Source: Roseofilum acuticapitatum BLCC-M154
GTDB taxonomy: Bacteria > Cyanobacteriota > Cyanobacteriia > Cyanobacteriales > Desertifilaceae
Assembly (NCBI RefSeq): GCF_030068475.1
Contig: NZ_JAQOSP010000074.1
Span: forward strand, 1 to 63,020
Reading direction: 5' to 3'
Length of the DNA stretch: 63,020 bases
Shown here piece after piece: positions 17,739-25,101 of this stretch; within the stretch, counting starts at the first letter, position 1, and each line of letters opens with the position of its first letter. Under the pieces are notes generated by a model. The model worked only from the letters and a program-made list of their open reading frames with translations. It searched no databases and had not been told where the DNA came from. The position numbers and the translations under genes are program-made.

Positions 17739-19169
17739 ATGAGTAAAAAAGTCGTTATCGATCCCGTAACCCGTATTGAAGGTCATGCCAAAATATCCAT
17801 CTTCTTAGATGATGCCGGAGAAGTAGAAAACGCTCAATTTCATGTGGTCGAATTTCGCGGATTTGAGAAATTCTGTGAAGGCAGACCCATGTTTGAAATG
17901 GCGGGAATTACGGCGCGAATTTGTGGTATTTGTCCCGTGAGTCACCTGTTAGCCTCCGCAAAAACAGGGGATAAAATATTAGCCGTACAAGTGCCTCCAG
18001 CCGGTGAAAAACTGCGACGGATGATGAACTTGGCCCAGCTAACCCAATCCCATGCCCTGAGCTTTTTCCATCTCAGTAGCCCCGATTTCCTCTTGGGTTG
18101 GGAGAGCGATCCAGCGACTCGAAATGTATTCGGTTTAATGGCAGCCGATCCCGATTTGGCGCGGGAAGGGATTCGCCTGCGGCAGTTTGGACAAAATATC
18201 ATTGAACTGTTAGGGGCGAGAAAAATTCACTCGGCTTGGGCAGTTCCGGGTGGGGTGCGATCGCCTCTTTCGGAAGAAGGTCGCGCTTGGATCAAAGACC
18301 GCCTACCGGAGTCTCGCACCGTCACAGAGAAAGCTTTGAGTTTGTTTAAGCGCCTATTGGATAGCGAGTTAACCACAGAAGCAGAAGTTTTTGGTAAGTT
18401 CTCCTCCCTGTTTATGGGCTTAGTTGGGGCTGATGGCAGTTGGGAGCATTATGGCGGCCATCTGCGCTTTATTGACAGTGAGGGCAATATCGTTGCTGAT
18501 AATTTGAGCGAGGATGATTATCAAGACTTTATCGGCGAAGCGGTGGAAAATTGGTCTTATCTGAAATTCCCCTATTACAAACCCCTGGGATATCCCGATG
18601 GTATTTATCGGGTTGGGCCTTTGGCAAGGTTGAATGTGTGCGATCGCGTGGGAACGCCGAATGCTGACCGAGAATTGCAAGAAATGCGCGATCGCGCCGG
18701 TGGACGAGTTGCCACATCTTCCTTCTATTACCACTATGCTCGCTTGATTGAAATTCTCGCTTGTCTGGAAAAACTCGAAGAATTAGTTGACGATCCTGAT
18801 ATCGTTTCTTCTCGCTGTCGTGCCACGGGAGGCATTAATAAACTCGAAGGAGTCGGAGTCAGTGAAGCGCCCAGAGGAACCCTTTTTCATCACTATAAAG
18901 TGAATGAACAGGGCTTAATTGAGAAGGTTAATCTGATTATTGCCACCGGTCAAAATAACCTGGCGATGAACAAAACCGTAACTCAAATTGCCAAACATTA
19001 TATCCATGGCAATGAGATCCCCGAAGCCATGCTCAACCGCACAGAAGCCGGTATTCGTGCCTACGATCCCTGTCTGAGCTGCTCTACCCATGCGATCGGT
19101 CAAATGCCCTTGCATCTAGAGTTAGTCCGACCCGATGGTAGCATTGCCCACCGGCTTTATCGCGATTAA
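17739..19169 (+). CDS. hoxH: HoxH, large (NiFe) subunit of the bidirectional hydrogenase
   Basis: 476 residues. The amino NiFe ligands are [10 protein letters not shown] (about residue 62) and the carboxyl ones [12 protein letters not shown]. About 25 residues follow the final CSTH, so the precursor tail is present and must be removed by the HoxW endopeptidase, which is not encoded in this window. HoxH carries the active site where protons and H2 are interconverted. It ends the cluster; no hyp genes follow. All active-site cysteines are intact. Confidence 0.96.
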   Translation: MSKKVVIDPVTRIEGHAKISIFLDDAGEVENAQFHVVEFRGFEKFCEGRPMFEMAGITARICGICPVSHLLASAKTGDKILAVQVPPAGEKLRRMMNLAQLTQSHALSFFHLSSPDFLLGWESDPATRNVFGLMAADPDLAREGIRLRQFGQNIIELLGARKIHSAWAVPGGVRSPLSEEGRAWIKDRLPESRTVTEKALSLFKRLLDSELTTEAEVFGKFSSLFMGLVGADGSWEHYGGHLRFIDSEGNIVADNLSEDDYQDFIGEAVENWSYLKFPYYKPLGYPDGIYRVGPLARLNVCDRVGTPNADRELQEMRDRAGGRVATSSFYYHYARLIEILACLEKLEELVDDPDIVSSRCRATGGINKLEGVGVSEAPRGTLFHHYKVNEQGLIEKVNLIIATGQNNLAMNKTVTQIAKHYIHGNEIPEAMLNRTEAGIRAYDPCLSCSTHAIGQMPLHLELVRPDGSIAHRLYRD

Positions 19170-19228
19170 ATTCTAGCGCTGGTCAGAAACCGAGTTTCTC
19201 TTGTCTGTTATTCGATCGCGGGGGGTGT

Positions 19229-19308
19229 GCCCTCTCCCTATATCCCTCTCCCACAGGAGAAGCGCCGTCCTGAGCGCAGCAGAAGGAGGGGTAGGGGGAT
19301 GAGGGCAA
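19229..19308. repeat. Dispersed CCCTCTCCC/GGGGGATGAGGGC repeat after hoxH
   Basis: GCCCTCTCCC at the left and GGATGAGGGC at the right are inverted with respect to each other and enclose CCGTCCTGAGCGCAG. It is related to 572-628. It could end the hox transcript but has no T run. Confidence 0.45.
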
Positions 19309-19353
19309 TATTTTTGGTAAATTGAGAAGCGCATAACCTACGGAGCAGCCGTT

Positions 19354-21141
19354 ATGGGTGAGTCATTACCAACCAAGAAACCAAAACCAGCGATCGCCTG
19401 GACGATCTCGATACTCTGGCTGATCGCCATCGGCTTCATTGCCGTACTCTGGAACTTGGGCAATATGGGTTTAGTGGATGAAACCGAACCCCTGTTTGCT
19501 GAAGCAGCGCGGCAAATGACCGTTACGGGAGATTGGATCACGCCCTATTTTAATGGTGAAACCCGGTTTGATAAGCCGCCCCTGATCTATTGGTTAATGG
19601 CACTCTCTTATCAGGCGATCGCCGTCAACCCTTGGGCAGTGCGCCTCCCTTCCGCTCTAGCTGCCCTATTCCTGAGCGGGTTTGGATTCTACACCCTGCG
19701 CCGCTTCGGTCGTTCCCCAGGACAAACCCAACCCTTTTGGATCGCCGGTTGCATTGGCGGAACCCTGATCGTACTTAATGTGCAAACCATTGCCTGGGCG
19801 CGGATGGGAGTCTCGGACATGCTCCTGAGTGCCTGCATGGGTTCGGCTCTGTTTGCCTTCTTCTTTGCCTACGCCACCCCAGAACAGCCCGCTAAACGAA
19901 ACTGGTATCAAGCCTTTTATATCTTCTCCGCTCTAGCAGTCCTCACCAAAGGCCCTGTGGGTATCGTCTTGCCCGGCTTAATCATTCTCTGCTTTTTAGC
20001 CTATATGGGCAACCTGAAACTCGTCTTAGGGGAAATGAACCTGAAGATGGGTTTACTGCTGTTTTTTGGCTTGACACTCCCTTGGTATATCCTGGTGACT
20101 TGGGCGAATGGTTGGGACTTTATCAACTCGTTCTTTGGCTATCACAACATCGAGCGCTTTACGAGTGTTGTGAATAATCACTCTGCTCCCTGGTATTTCT
20201 ACATTCCCACGATTTTTGTGGGCTTTTTCCCTTGGTCGGTTTATCTGCCGGTGGCACTGTTCAAAACCCGATTTTGGCAGCGTCGCGCCTGGTTACGGCA
20301 ACCTCGCAGTCACCATTTACCGATCTTTGCGTTCTTCTGGTTAATCTGTATTTTTGGCTTCTTTACCATTGCTGTCACGAAACTGCCTAGCTATGTTCTT
20401 CCCCTGATGCCCGCTTGTGGTATTCTCGTGGCTCTGGTTTGGAGCGAACCGGCAGCCGGAAACCCGAAAGCCTCCAATCCTGGGCTATTCTGGAGTGGTG
20501 TAGCCAATATTATCCTGTGTTTGGCGATCGCCGCGATCGCACCCTTCACGGTTCCCTTATTAGGTCATGATGCTGCTATGCCCAATTTGGGCATCACGTT
20601 GCAAGAGTCTGGCTTGCTCTGGCAAACTGCGGGACATTATGCGATTTTGGCGATCGCCCTGGCGATCGCCCTACTGGGGAAATGGTGGCGCGGTTTATGG
20701 ACGGTTAATGCGATCGCCTTTGCCGCCTTTATGATCCTCCTGGTGACTCCCATTACTGCGATCGTCGATCAACAGCGACAACTTCCCCTACGGGAACTCG
20801 CCCAAACCGTCACCGAAATCCGACAACCGACCGAACCCCTCGTGATGATCGGTTTTTGGAAACCCAGCCTCACCTTTTATACCCAAAATACCGTTATTTA
20901 CGGTCATCATTCCCAACAATCCCTCGTTACCCTTGGCCAACTGATCCAAGACCCGGAAACTCCCGACACCCTGCTCATTTTAGGAGAGGTCAAAACCTTC
21001 AACAGCATGAAATTTACACCCGAACAGTATCAAATTCTAGACCAACAAGGGGTCTATCAACTGGTGCGAATTAGTAAAGCCGAAGTGATTAATACCCTCA
21101 ATAAGAATATCCAAAATGCCAGCGTCTTAATGGCTAATTAA
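19354..21141 (+). CDS. GT39-family (ArnT/PMT-like) membrane glycosyltransferase
   Basis: 595 residues with about eleven predicted membrane segments. Near the first one lies the family signature LVDETEPLFAEAARQM with the catalytic-type Asp-Glu, then TRFDKPPLIYWLMALSYQ and AVRLPSALAAL. Such enzymes move a sugar from a polyprenyl-phosphate carrier to lipid A or protein on the far side of the membrane. Donor and acceptor cannot be told. It may follow its own promoter, since 184 bp of repeat sequence separates it from hoxH. Confidence 0.85.
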   Translation: MGESLPTKKPKPAIAWTISILWLIAIGFIAVLWNLGNMGLVDETEPLFAEAARQMTVTGDWITPYFNGETRFDKPPLIYWLMALSYQAIAVNPWAVRLPSALAALFLSGFGFYTLRRFGRSPGQTQPFWIAGCIGGTLIVLNVQTIAWARMGVSDMLLSACMGSALFAFFFAYATPEQPAKRNWYQAFYIFSALAVLTKGPVGIVLPGLIILCFLAYMGNLKLVLGEMNLKMGLLLFFGLTLPWYILVTWANGWDFINSFFGYHNIERFTSVVNNHSAPWYFYIPTIFVGFFPWSVYLPVALFKTRFWQRRAWLRQPRSHHLPIFAFFWLICIFGFFTIAVTKLPSYVLPLMPACGILVALVWSEPAAGNPKASNPGLFWSGVANIILCLAIAAIAPFTVPLLGHDAAMPNLGITLQESGLLWQTAGHYAILAIALAIALLGKWWRGLWTVNAIAFAAFMILLVTPITAIVDQQRQLPLRELAQTVTEIRQPTEPLVMIGFWKPSLTFYTQNTVIYGHHSQQSLVTLGQLIQDPETPDTLLILGEVKTFNSMKFTPEQYQILDQQGVYQLVRISKAEVINTLNKNIQNASVLMAN

Positions 21142-21208
21142 GATAGCCAGAATATTCTCTTTATATGTTATGGTAATAAGGACTAATTTTTAAAAAAACC
21201 TAGTAAAA

Positions 21209-21544
21209 ATGGTTGCCGTAATATCAGAACATATTCAGATTCTCCCTGGACTCTGTGGTGGCCAGCCTCATATTGCTGGTCACCGGATAAAAGTCCAAGA
21301 TATTGTAATTTGGCATGATGATATGGGCATGAGTCCTGATGAGATTGTCTATCATTATCCGTCAATTACTTTAGCTGATGTCTATGCCGCTTTGACCTAT
21401 TATCACGATCATCGCGAAGAAATTAGGCAACAAATTCGCTCAGATCAAGCATGGGTTCGCCAAATACAAGAGCAGAATCCCTCAGTCCTGAAAGAAAAAT
21501 TAAAGAATCGTAATGCCCCAGGAAATTCAGTTTCATTTGGATGA
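21209..21544 (+). CDS. DUF433-family antitoxin
   Basis: 111 residues. The DUF433 core is visible: GQPHIAGHRIKVQDIVIWHDD followed by MSPDEIVYHYPSITLADVYAALTYYHDHREEI, a helix-turn-helix-like fold. Such proteins are antitoxins of DUF5615 (PIN-like) toxins. It overlaps the next gene by 32 bp in another frame, so the two are translationally coupled. Confidence 0.85.
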   Translation: MVAVISEHIQILPGLCGGQPHIAGHRIKVQDIVIWHDDMGMSPDEIVYHYPSITLADVYAALTYYHDHREEIRQQIRSDQAWVRQIQEQNPSVLKEKLKNRNAPGNSVSFG

Positions 21545-21848
21545 AAATGTTAGTTATGCAGTGGCTGAAGGTCTACGACGGCGAGGAATTGATGTAACGA
21601 CTTCACCCCAAGCTGAACTCATGGGTTGTTCAGATGAGGAGCATATTGCTTTTGCAGTGAAACAAGATCGAGTTATTTTCACTCAAGATGCAGATTTTTT
21701 GCGGCTTGATAGAGCAGGAATAAATCATAAAGGAATTGTGTACTGCCAACAAAATAGTCGTTCTATTGGTGAAATCGTGCGTAGTTTGATTTTAATTTGG
21801 GAGTATTTAGATACAGAAGATATAGATGGAAAAGTTGAATTTATTTGA
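21513..21848 (+). CDS. DUF5615 PIN-like toxin
   Basis: 111 residues with the PIN-like acidic residues FHLDENVSYAVAEGLRRRG, SDEEHIAFA and the very typical VIFTQDADFLRL. It is a predicted ribonuclease toxin that pairs with the overlapping DUF433 gene. Both appear intact. The pair lies between the glycosyltransferase and the CPBP-like gene with no obvious mobility signature. Confidence 0.85.
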   Translation: MPQEIQFHLDENVSYAVAEGLRRRGIDVTTSPQAELMGCSDEEHIAFAVKQDRVIFTQDADFLRLDRAGINHKGIVYCQQNSRSIGEIVRSLILIWEYLDTEDIDGKVEFI

Positions 21849-21903
21849 CGCTGTGCAAATAAAACCTCCACCGTCATTTTATGATTGCCTATGATAAAGG
21901 ACA

Positions 21904-24423
21904 ATGATGTGCGAAGGTAGGCGAATGGGTCAGCAGAGAACAACACACATAAGCCGATGGATGAGTCGGGCGCTCTTAAGTATAATCGCGGTTTTTCTCG
22001 TTACTTTGAGCGCTTCTTCTCATACAGCCAAACCCTCCAGTTATGCTCTCAGTCTGGAAGCGCCCTTTAATCAAATCGGGTTTTATCCTACGGTGCAATC
22101 GGTCGATTCTCCCTACTATCGCAGCACGGGAGAATGGTTAGGGCGGTTGATTTTGCCCTCTCGTGAAGACTTAGAAACCATTACTCCCACTTCGTCAATT
22201 CCCGATTGGACTTGGATTGAGTTGTATCATACGCCACCGGAGGCGAAGGCTTGGGAAGGGAAAACGGTGCGCTTAGAATGGCGGGACGATCCGAGGGTTG
22301 CTGAGTATGTAGAAACGGTTACTACGGATGTGCAATTGAGCGATCGCGCCCTAGAAAGCTATCATAACGGCAATGTCATCCCCACCCGTCTCAATAATCG
22401 CAGCCAAGTTGGCCCCCTCCAATCCCTGGCCGGAGCGCGTTCCCAAGACGATCTAATCGTCCGTCTCCATGAAGTGAATTTTGTCTCTAATCCTCCAGAT
22501 TCAGCCGTTTTGCAAATCGCTCTAGAACCGATTCAAGTCACGGGACGCTTTTACGGCTTAGTGAAAATACTTGAACCCCTTCCTTCAACTTGTGCCGAAA
22601 ATCAGCCTTGTCCTACTGAAAGGTACAGAGTCCAACATTACAATCCAGCCACGGGAAACTTTGACGGCCCGGAGGGACAAGTTCGTATTCCCCAGCAACC
22701 CCAGGATAATAATGGTCGCTGGTTATCCACTCCCCAAGGTATCGAAAACTCTCCTGCGGGCAAGAAAGGATGGTATATCTATGGAGCTAGGGACGAACAA
22801 GGACAATTTATTGTACAAGGAATTAGGCCGCGATCGCTCCTTGAACTCTATCCCGATCGCATCCTGCTCGGAACCCAAACCAGCCTCGACTATATCCGAC
22901 ACTACAACTGGAAAGACACCCCAGAGCGCAAAGGAACCACCCAAAGTATCCTCCTCTCTCCCAGTGCCACCCGTCCAGAACAAGCCGTGCAATACTGGAA
23001 CGAAGGAGATTATGCGATCGTCATGCACCTCTTTGGCGGAATTGGTGGCGAAAACGGAGAAACCATCACTGCCGGAACCGTCACCGGTCATTTTGCCTAC
23101 GGAATTGCCCAAGTTGTCCGCGACCCCTTCACCCAAGAGCTAGAATTTGACATCCTCTATCAGCAAGTATACGCCCACAATCCCAACGCCATTATCTCCG
23201 GAACCCACACTTGGACAAACTATATGGGAAATCTGCAACGGGGATGGTTAGGCACTCGCCCCGTTTCCGATGTCCTGATTAAACTCGATGCCTTAACCCA
23301 AAACTATAATTTTGACGGTGAAATCATCTCCCCCATCCGCGAATTTTGGATACAACTGCAAATCATGATGGCTCGGTATCGCACCGGAGACGGAACCGGA
23401 GTTGCACGAGTCACCCCAGCCACCTCCTGCGTGCAAGATTCCAGCCAAGCCCTCTACATCACCATTGAGCAAATTAAACAACAAATGCTCGATAACCCCA
23501 AAATTGTCACCTGGTTACGCGCTCATCCTAACGACCCCCAAACCCAACGTTTATCAGAATTAGTGAAATTAGGAGAAAACCTAGTTAACCTTCTCGCTCC
23601 TCAAGGCGTTGTTCGCGAAGATTGGAAACAAAACGCCCAATTTTTATCCGGAGTTAATGCTCGCAATGGATTTATCACCGATCAAGATTTATTCAATGCC
23701 CTATTAAGTTGGCAAACCTTACTCCCTCGCCAAGCCTACGATCGCATGGCTAAACTATTCTTAGATCGAGGATCGCAACTATGGTTTTTACGCACCAATC
23801 AAGTGGGAGGATGGGACAGCACCATAGAACCGGTTGCCCCTACGGGAATTTTAGGCCAATTTCCCATCCTTTCCACCCTAGCCAGTCGGGTTTTACTCTC
23901 CTTAGCTCGGCCCACCTGGCGAGATGGGGGGATCTTAATTTTAATGTTGGGCGGATATGCTTTTATTGCCATAGCATTAACCTGGTTGTATAGCTTTTGG
24001 CAATGGCTCAAGGGCGCATCTTTCCGGCAATCTTGGCATCAAGTGGGGGCAGCTTTTTTGAGAACGGGTCAATCTCCACCCAGTTTCTGGAAACGCTTAA
24101 AGATTCTGATGATTCCAGTAGCTCTAGAAGAGTTGATTTTCCGGGTGTTGTTGCTTCCCCATCCCACGGACTGGATACCCACTCAAGAAAGGTGGTTATT
24201 CGCCTTAGTCAGCCTGATTCTTTATCTGTTTTATCAGGTGCTTAGGATTTGTTTCGGGTCTCAACTCCCCTTAAAACTTGTGCCAGTTGTCTTGCTCTTG
24301 AGTGCCACGTTAGGAGCGGTGTGTATTCTCACGTATGATCTAACGGGTTCATTTTGGGTGATTTGGGTGTTGCATGGATTAATTCGACTTAATCCATTTC
24401 AGCTCCAGCGCAAAGGGCTATAA
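21904..24423 (+). CDS. Large exported protein with C-terminal CPBP-type membrane protease domain
   Basis: Up to 839 residues; starts at 21904 or at the ATG at 21925 (MGQQRTTHIS) are both possible. A signal-anchor helix (about 18-36) precedes some 620 residues without recognised domains, predicted to lie outside the cytoplasm. The last 170 residues contain four or five membrane helices with EELIFRVLLLP (the EExxxR motif of CPBP/Abi intramembrane proteases) and a later Trp-Val-Leu-His-Gly pair. The second His-containing motif is not in the usual HxxxN form. The protease call is therefore tentative; a membrane-scaffold role is possible. The TAA stop lies in repeat sequence. Confidence 0.6.
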   Translation: MMCEGRRMGQQRTTHISRWMSRALLSIIAVFLVTLSASSHTAKPSSYALSLEAPFNQIGFYPTVQSVDSPYYRSTGEWLGRLILPSREDLETITPTSSIPDWTWIELYHTPPEAKAWEGKTVRLEWRDDPRVAEYVETVTTDVQLSDRALESYHNGNVIPTRLNNRSQVGPLQSLAGARSQDDLIVRLHEVNFVSNPPDSAVLQIALEPIQVTGRFYGLVKILEPLPSTCAENQPCPTERYRVQHYNPATGNFDGPEGQVRIPQQPQDNNGRWLSTPQGIENSPAGKKGWYIYGARDEQGQFIVQGIRPRSLLELYPDRILLGTQTSLDYIRHYNWKDTPERKGTTQSILLSPSATRPEQAVQYWNEGDYAIVMHLFGGIGGENGETITAGTVTGHFAYGIAQVVRDPFTQELEFDILYQQVYAHNPNAIISGTHTWTNYMGNLQRGWLGTRPVSDVLIKLDALTQNYNFDGEIISPIREFWIQLQIMMARYRTGDGTGVARVTPATSCVQDSSQALYITIEQIKQQMLDNPKIVTWLRAHPNDPQTQRLSELVKLGENLVNLLAPQGVVREDWKQNAQFLSGVNARNGFITDQDLFNALLSWQTLLPRQAYDRMAKLFLDRGSQLWFLRTNQVGGWDSTIEPVAPTGILGQFPILSTLASRVLLSLARPTWRDGGILILMLGGYAFIAIALTWLYSFWQWLKGASFRQSWHQVGAAFLRTGQSPPSFWKRLKILMIPVALEELIFRVLLLPHPTDWIPTQERWLFALVSLILYLFYQVLRICFGSQLPLKLVPVVLLLSATLGAVCILTYDLTGSFWVIWVLHGLIRLNPFQLQRKGL

Positions 24424-24440
24424 TTAAAAATCTAGGGAGC
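24421..24440. repeat. Solo AATTAAAAATCTAGGGAGC module
   Basis: This 19-bp sequence at the stop codon of the CPBP-like gene is an internal module of the family 1 MITEs (compare 24570-24588). It also resembles the unit of the 19-bp tandem array at 62885. Confidence 0.6.
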
Positions 24441-24477
24441 CAGCTATAGTCAATTTAAATAAAAATGAGATATTATG

Positions 24478-24801
24478 TAATATCAAATCTATTTATTTAC
24501 GCTTGCTGTTCTCTGTAGGGGCGGGTTATATCAAGTTCGCTTATTCATGTCCGCGAAGCGGAAATACCCTAATTAAAAATCCAGGGAGCAAGATGCTCCC
24601 ACTCCAGTCATATCAAAGAATTCGAGGAGTGCGGGCATCTTGCCCGCTTCTTAACTCCAGTCATATCAAAGAATTCGAGGAGTGCGGGCATCTTGCCCGC
24701 TTCTTAACAAATTTTCATGTCCGCTTGCGGAAACCCGCCCTCCCCCCCCACCAGGTCTCTAAAGTACACAGAAAGTAGCAACTATTTAAGGATTTGATAT
24801 A
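24478..24801. mobile_element. Family 1 MITE, composite copy
   Basis: The ends TAATATCAAATCT (24478-24490) and AGGATTTGATATA (24789-24801) are inverted repeats. Inside, a second start ATATCAAGTTCG (24531) opens a chain of hairpins: TCCGCGAAGCGGA, GGGAGCAAGATGCTCCC, two copies of GCGGGCATCTTGCCCGC, and TCCGCTTGCGGA. A 53-bp block is duplicated exactly in tandem (24602-24654 and 24655-24707). The inner copy lacks its own right end. GTAGGGGCGGGTT and AAACCCGCCC flank the inner part. Confidence 0.7.
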
Positions 24802-24961
24802 CAGCGCTTTACGCGGTAATGAGGTGCAGTAGTAAAAGATCCCCCCTAACCCCCCTTAATAAGGGGGGAATAAGAAAGTCCCCCTTTTTTAAGGGGGATT
24901 TTCCGCAAGCGGACATGAAAGGGGGATCAAAGTGTACCGCATAGCAGAGCCAACTGCTGTA
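24800..24961. mobile_element. Family 2 MITE, copy 2
   Basis: It begins TACAGCGCTTTACGCGGTAA and ends in the inverted match CAACTGCTGTA. It abuts the family 1 element, sharing the bases TA. Compared with copy 1 it contains an extra hairpin, TTTCCGCAAGCGGACATGAA (24900-24919), the same small module found in the family 1 elements. Confidence 0.7.
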
Positions 24962-25025
24962 AGTCAAGGTGTAAGGTGGGCAGTGCCTACTTGTTGGTGT
25001 CTCACTGTTAATTGAATCAACTATA

Positions 25026-25092
25026 AAATCTAGGGAGTGAGACGCTCCCACTCCAATAATACAGTCCGCAGGACAAACATCTTGCTCGCTCA
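25026..25092. repeat. Partial family 1 MITE
   Basis: It contains AAAATCTAGGGAGTGAGACG followed by CTCCCACTCC and a decayed version of the cgggcatcttgcccg hairpin. No terminal repeats remain. The remaining gene-free sequence between 24424 and 25101 holds only this and the elements listed above. Confidence 0.5.
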
Positions 25093-25101
25093 TTGTTTGC
25101 T

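Noticed and set aside
22571..23143. 190-residue frame in the CPBP-like gene
   Set aside because: It is a shifted frame inside a larger frame with membrane and EExxxR motifs, and it shows no domain of its own.
24809..25093. 94-residue frame across the MITE cluster
   Set aside because: Its peptide (DPP..KSPLKKGD..IPPLLRG) is the translation of the C-run/G-run repeat, not a conserved protein.
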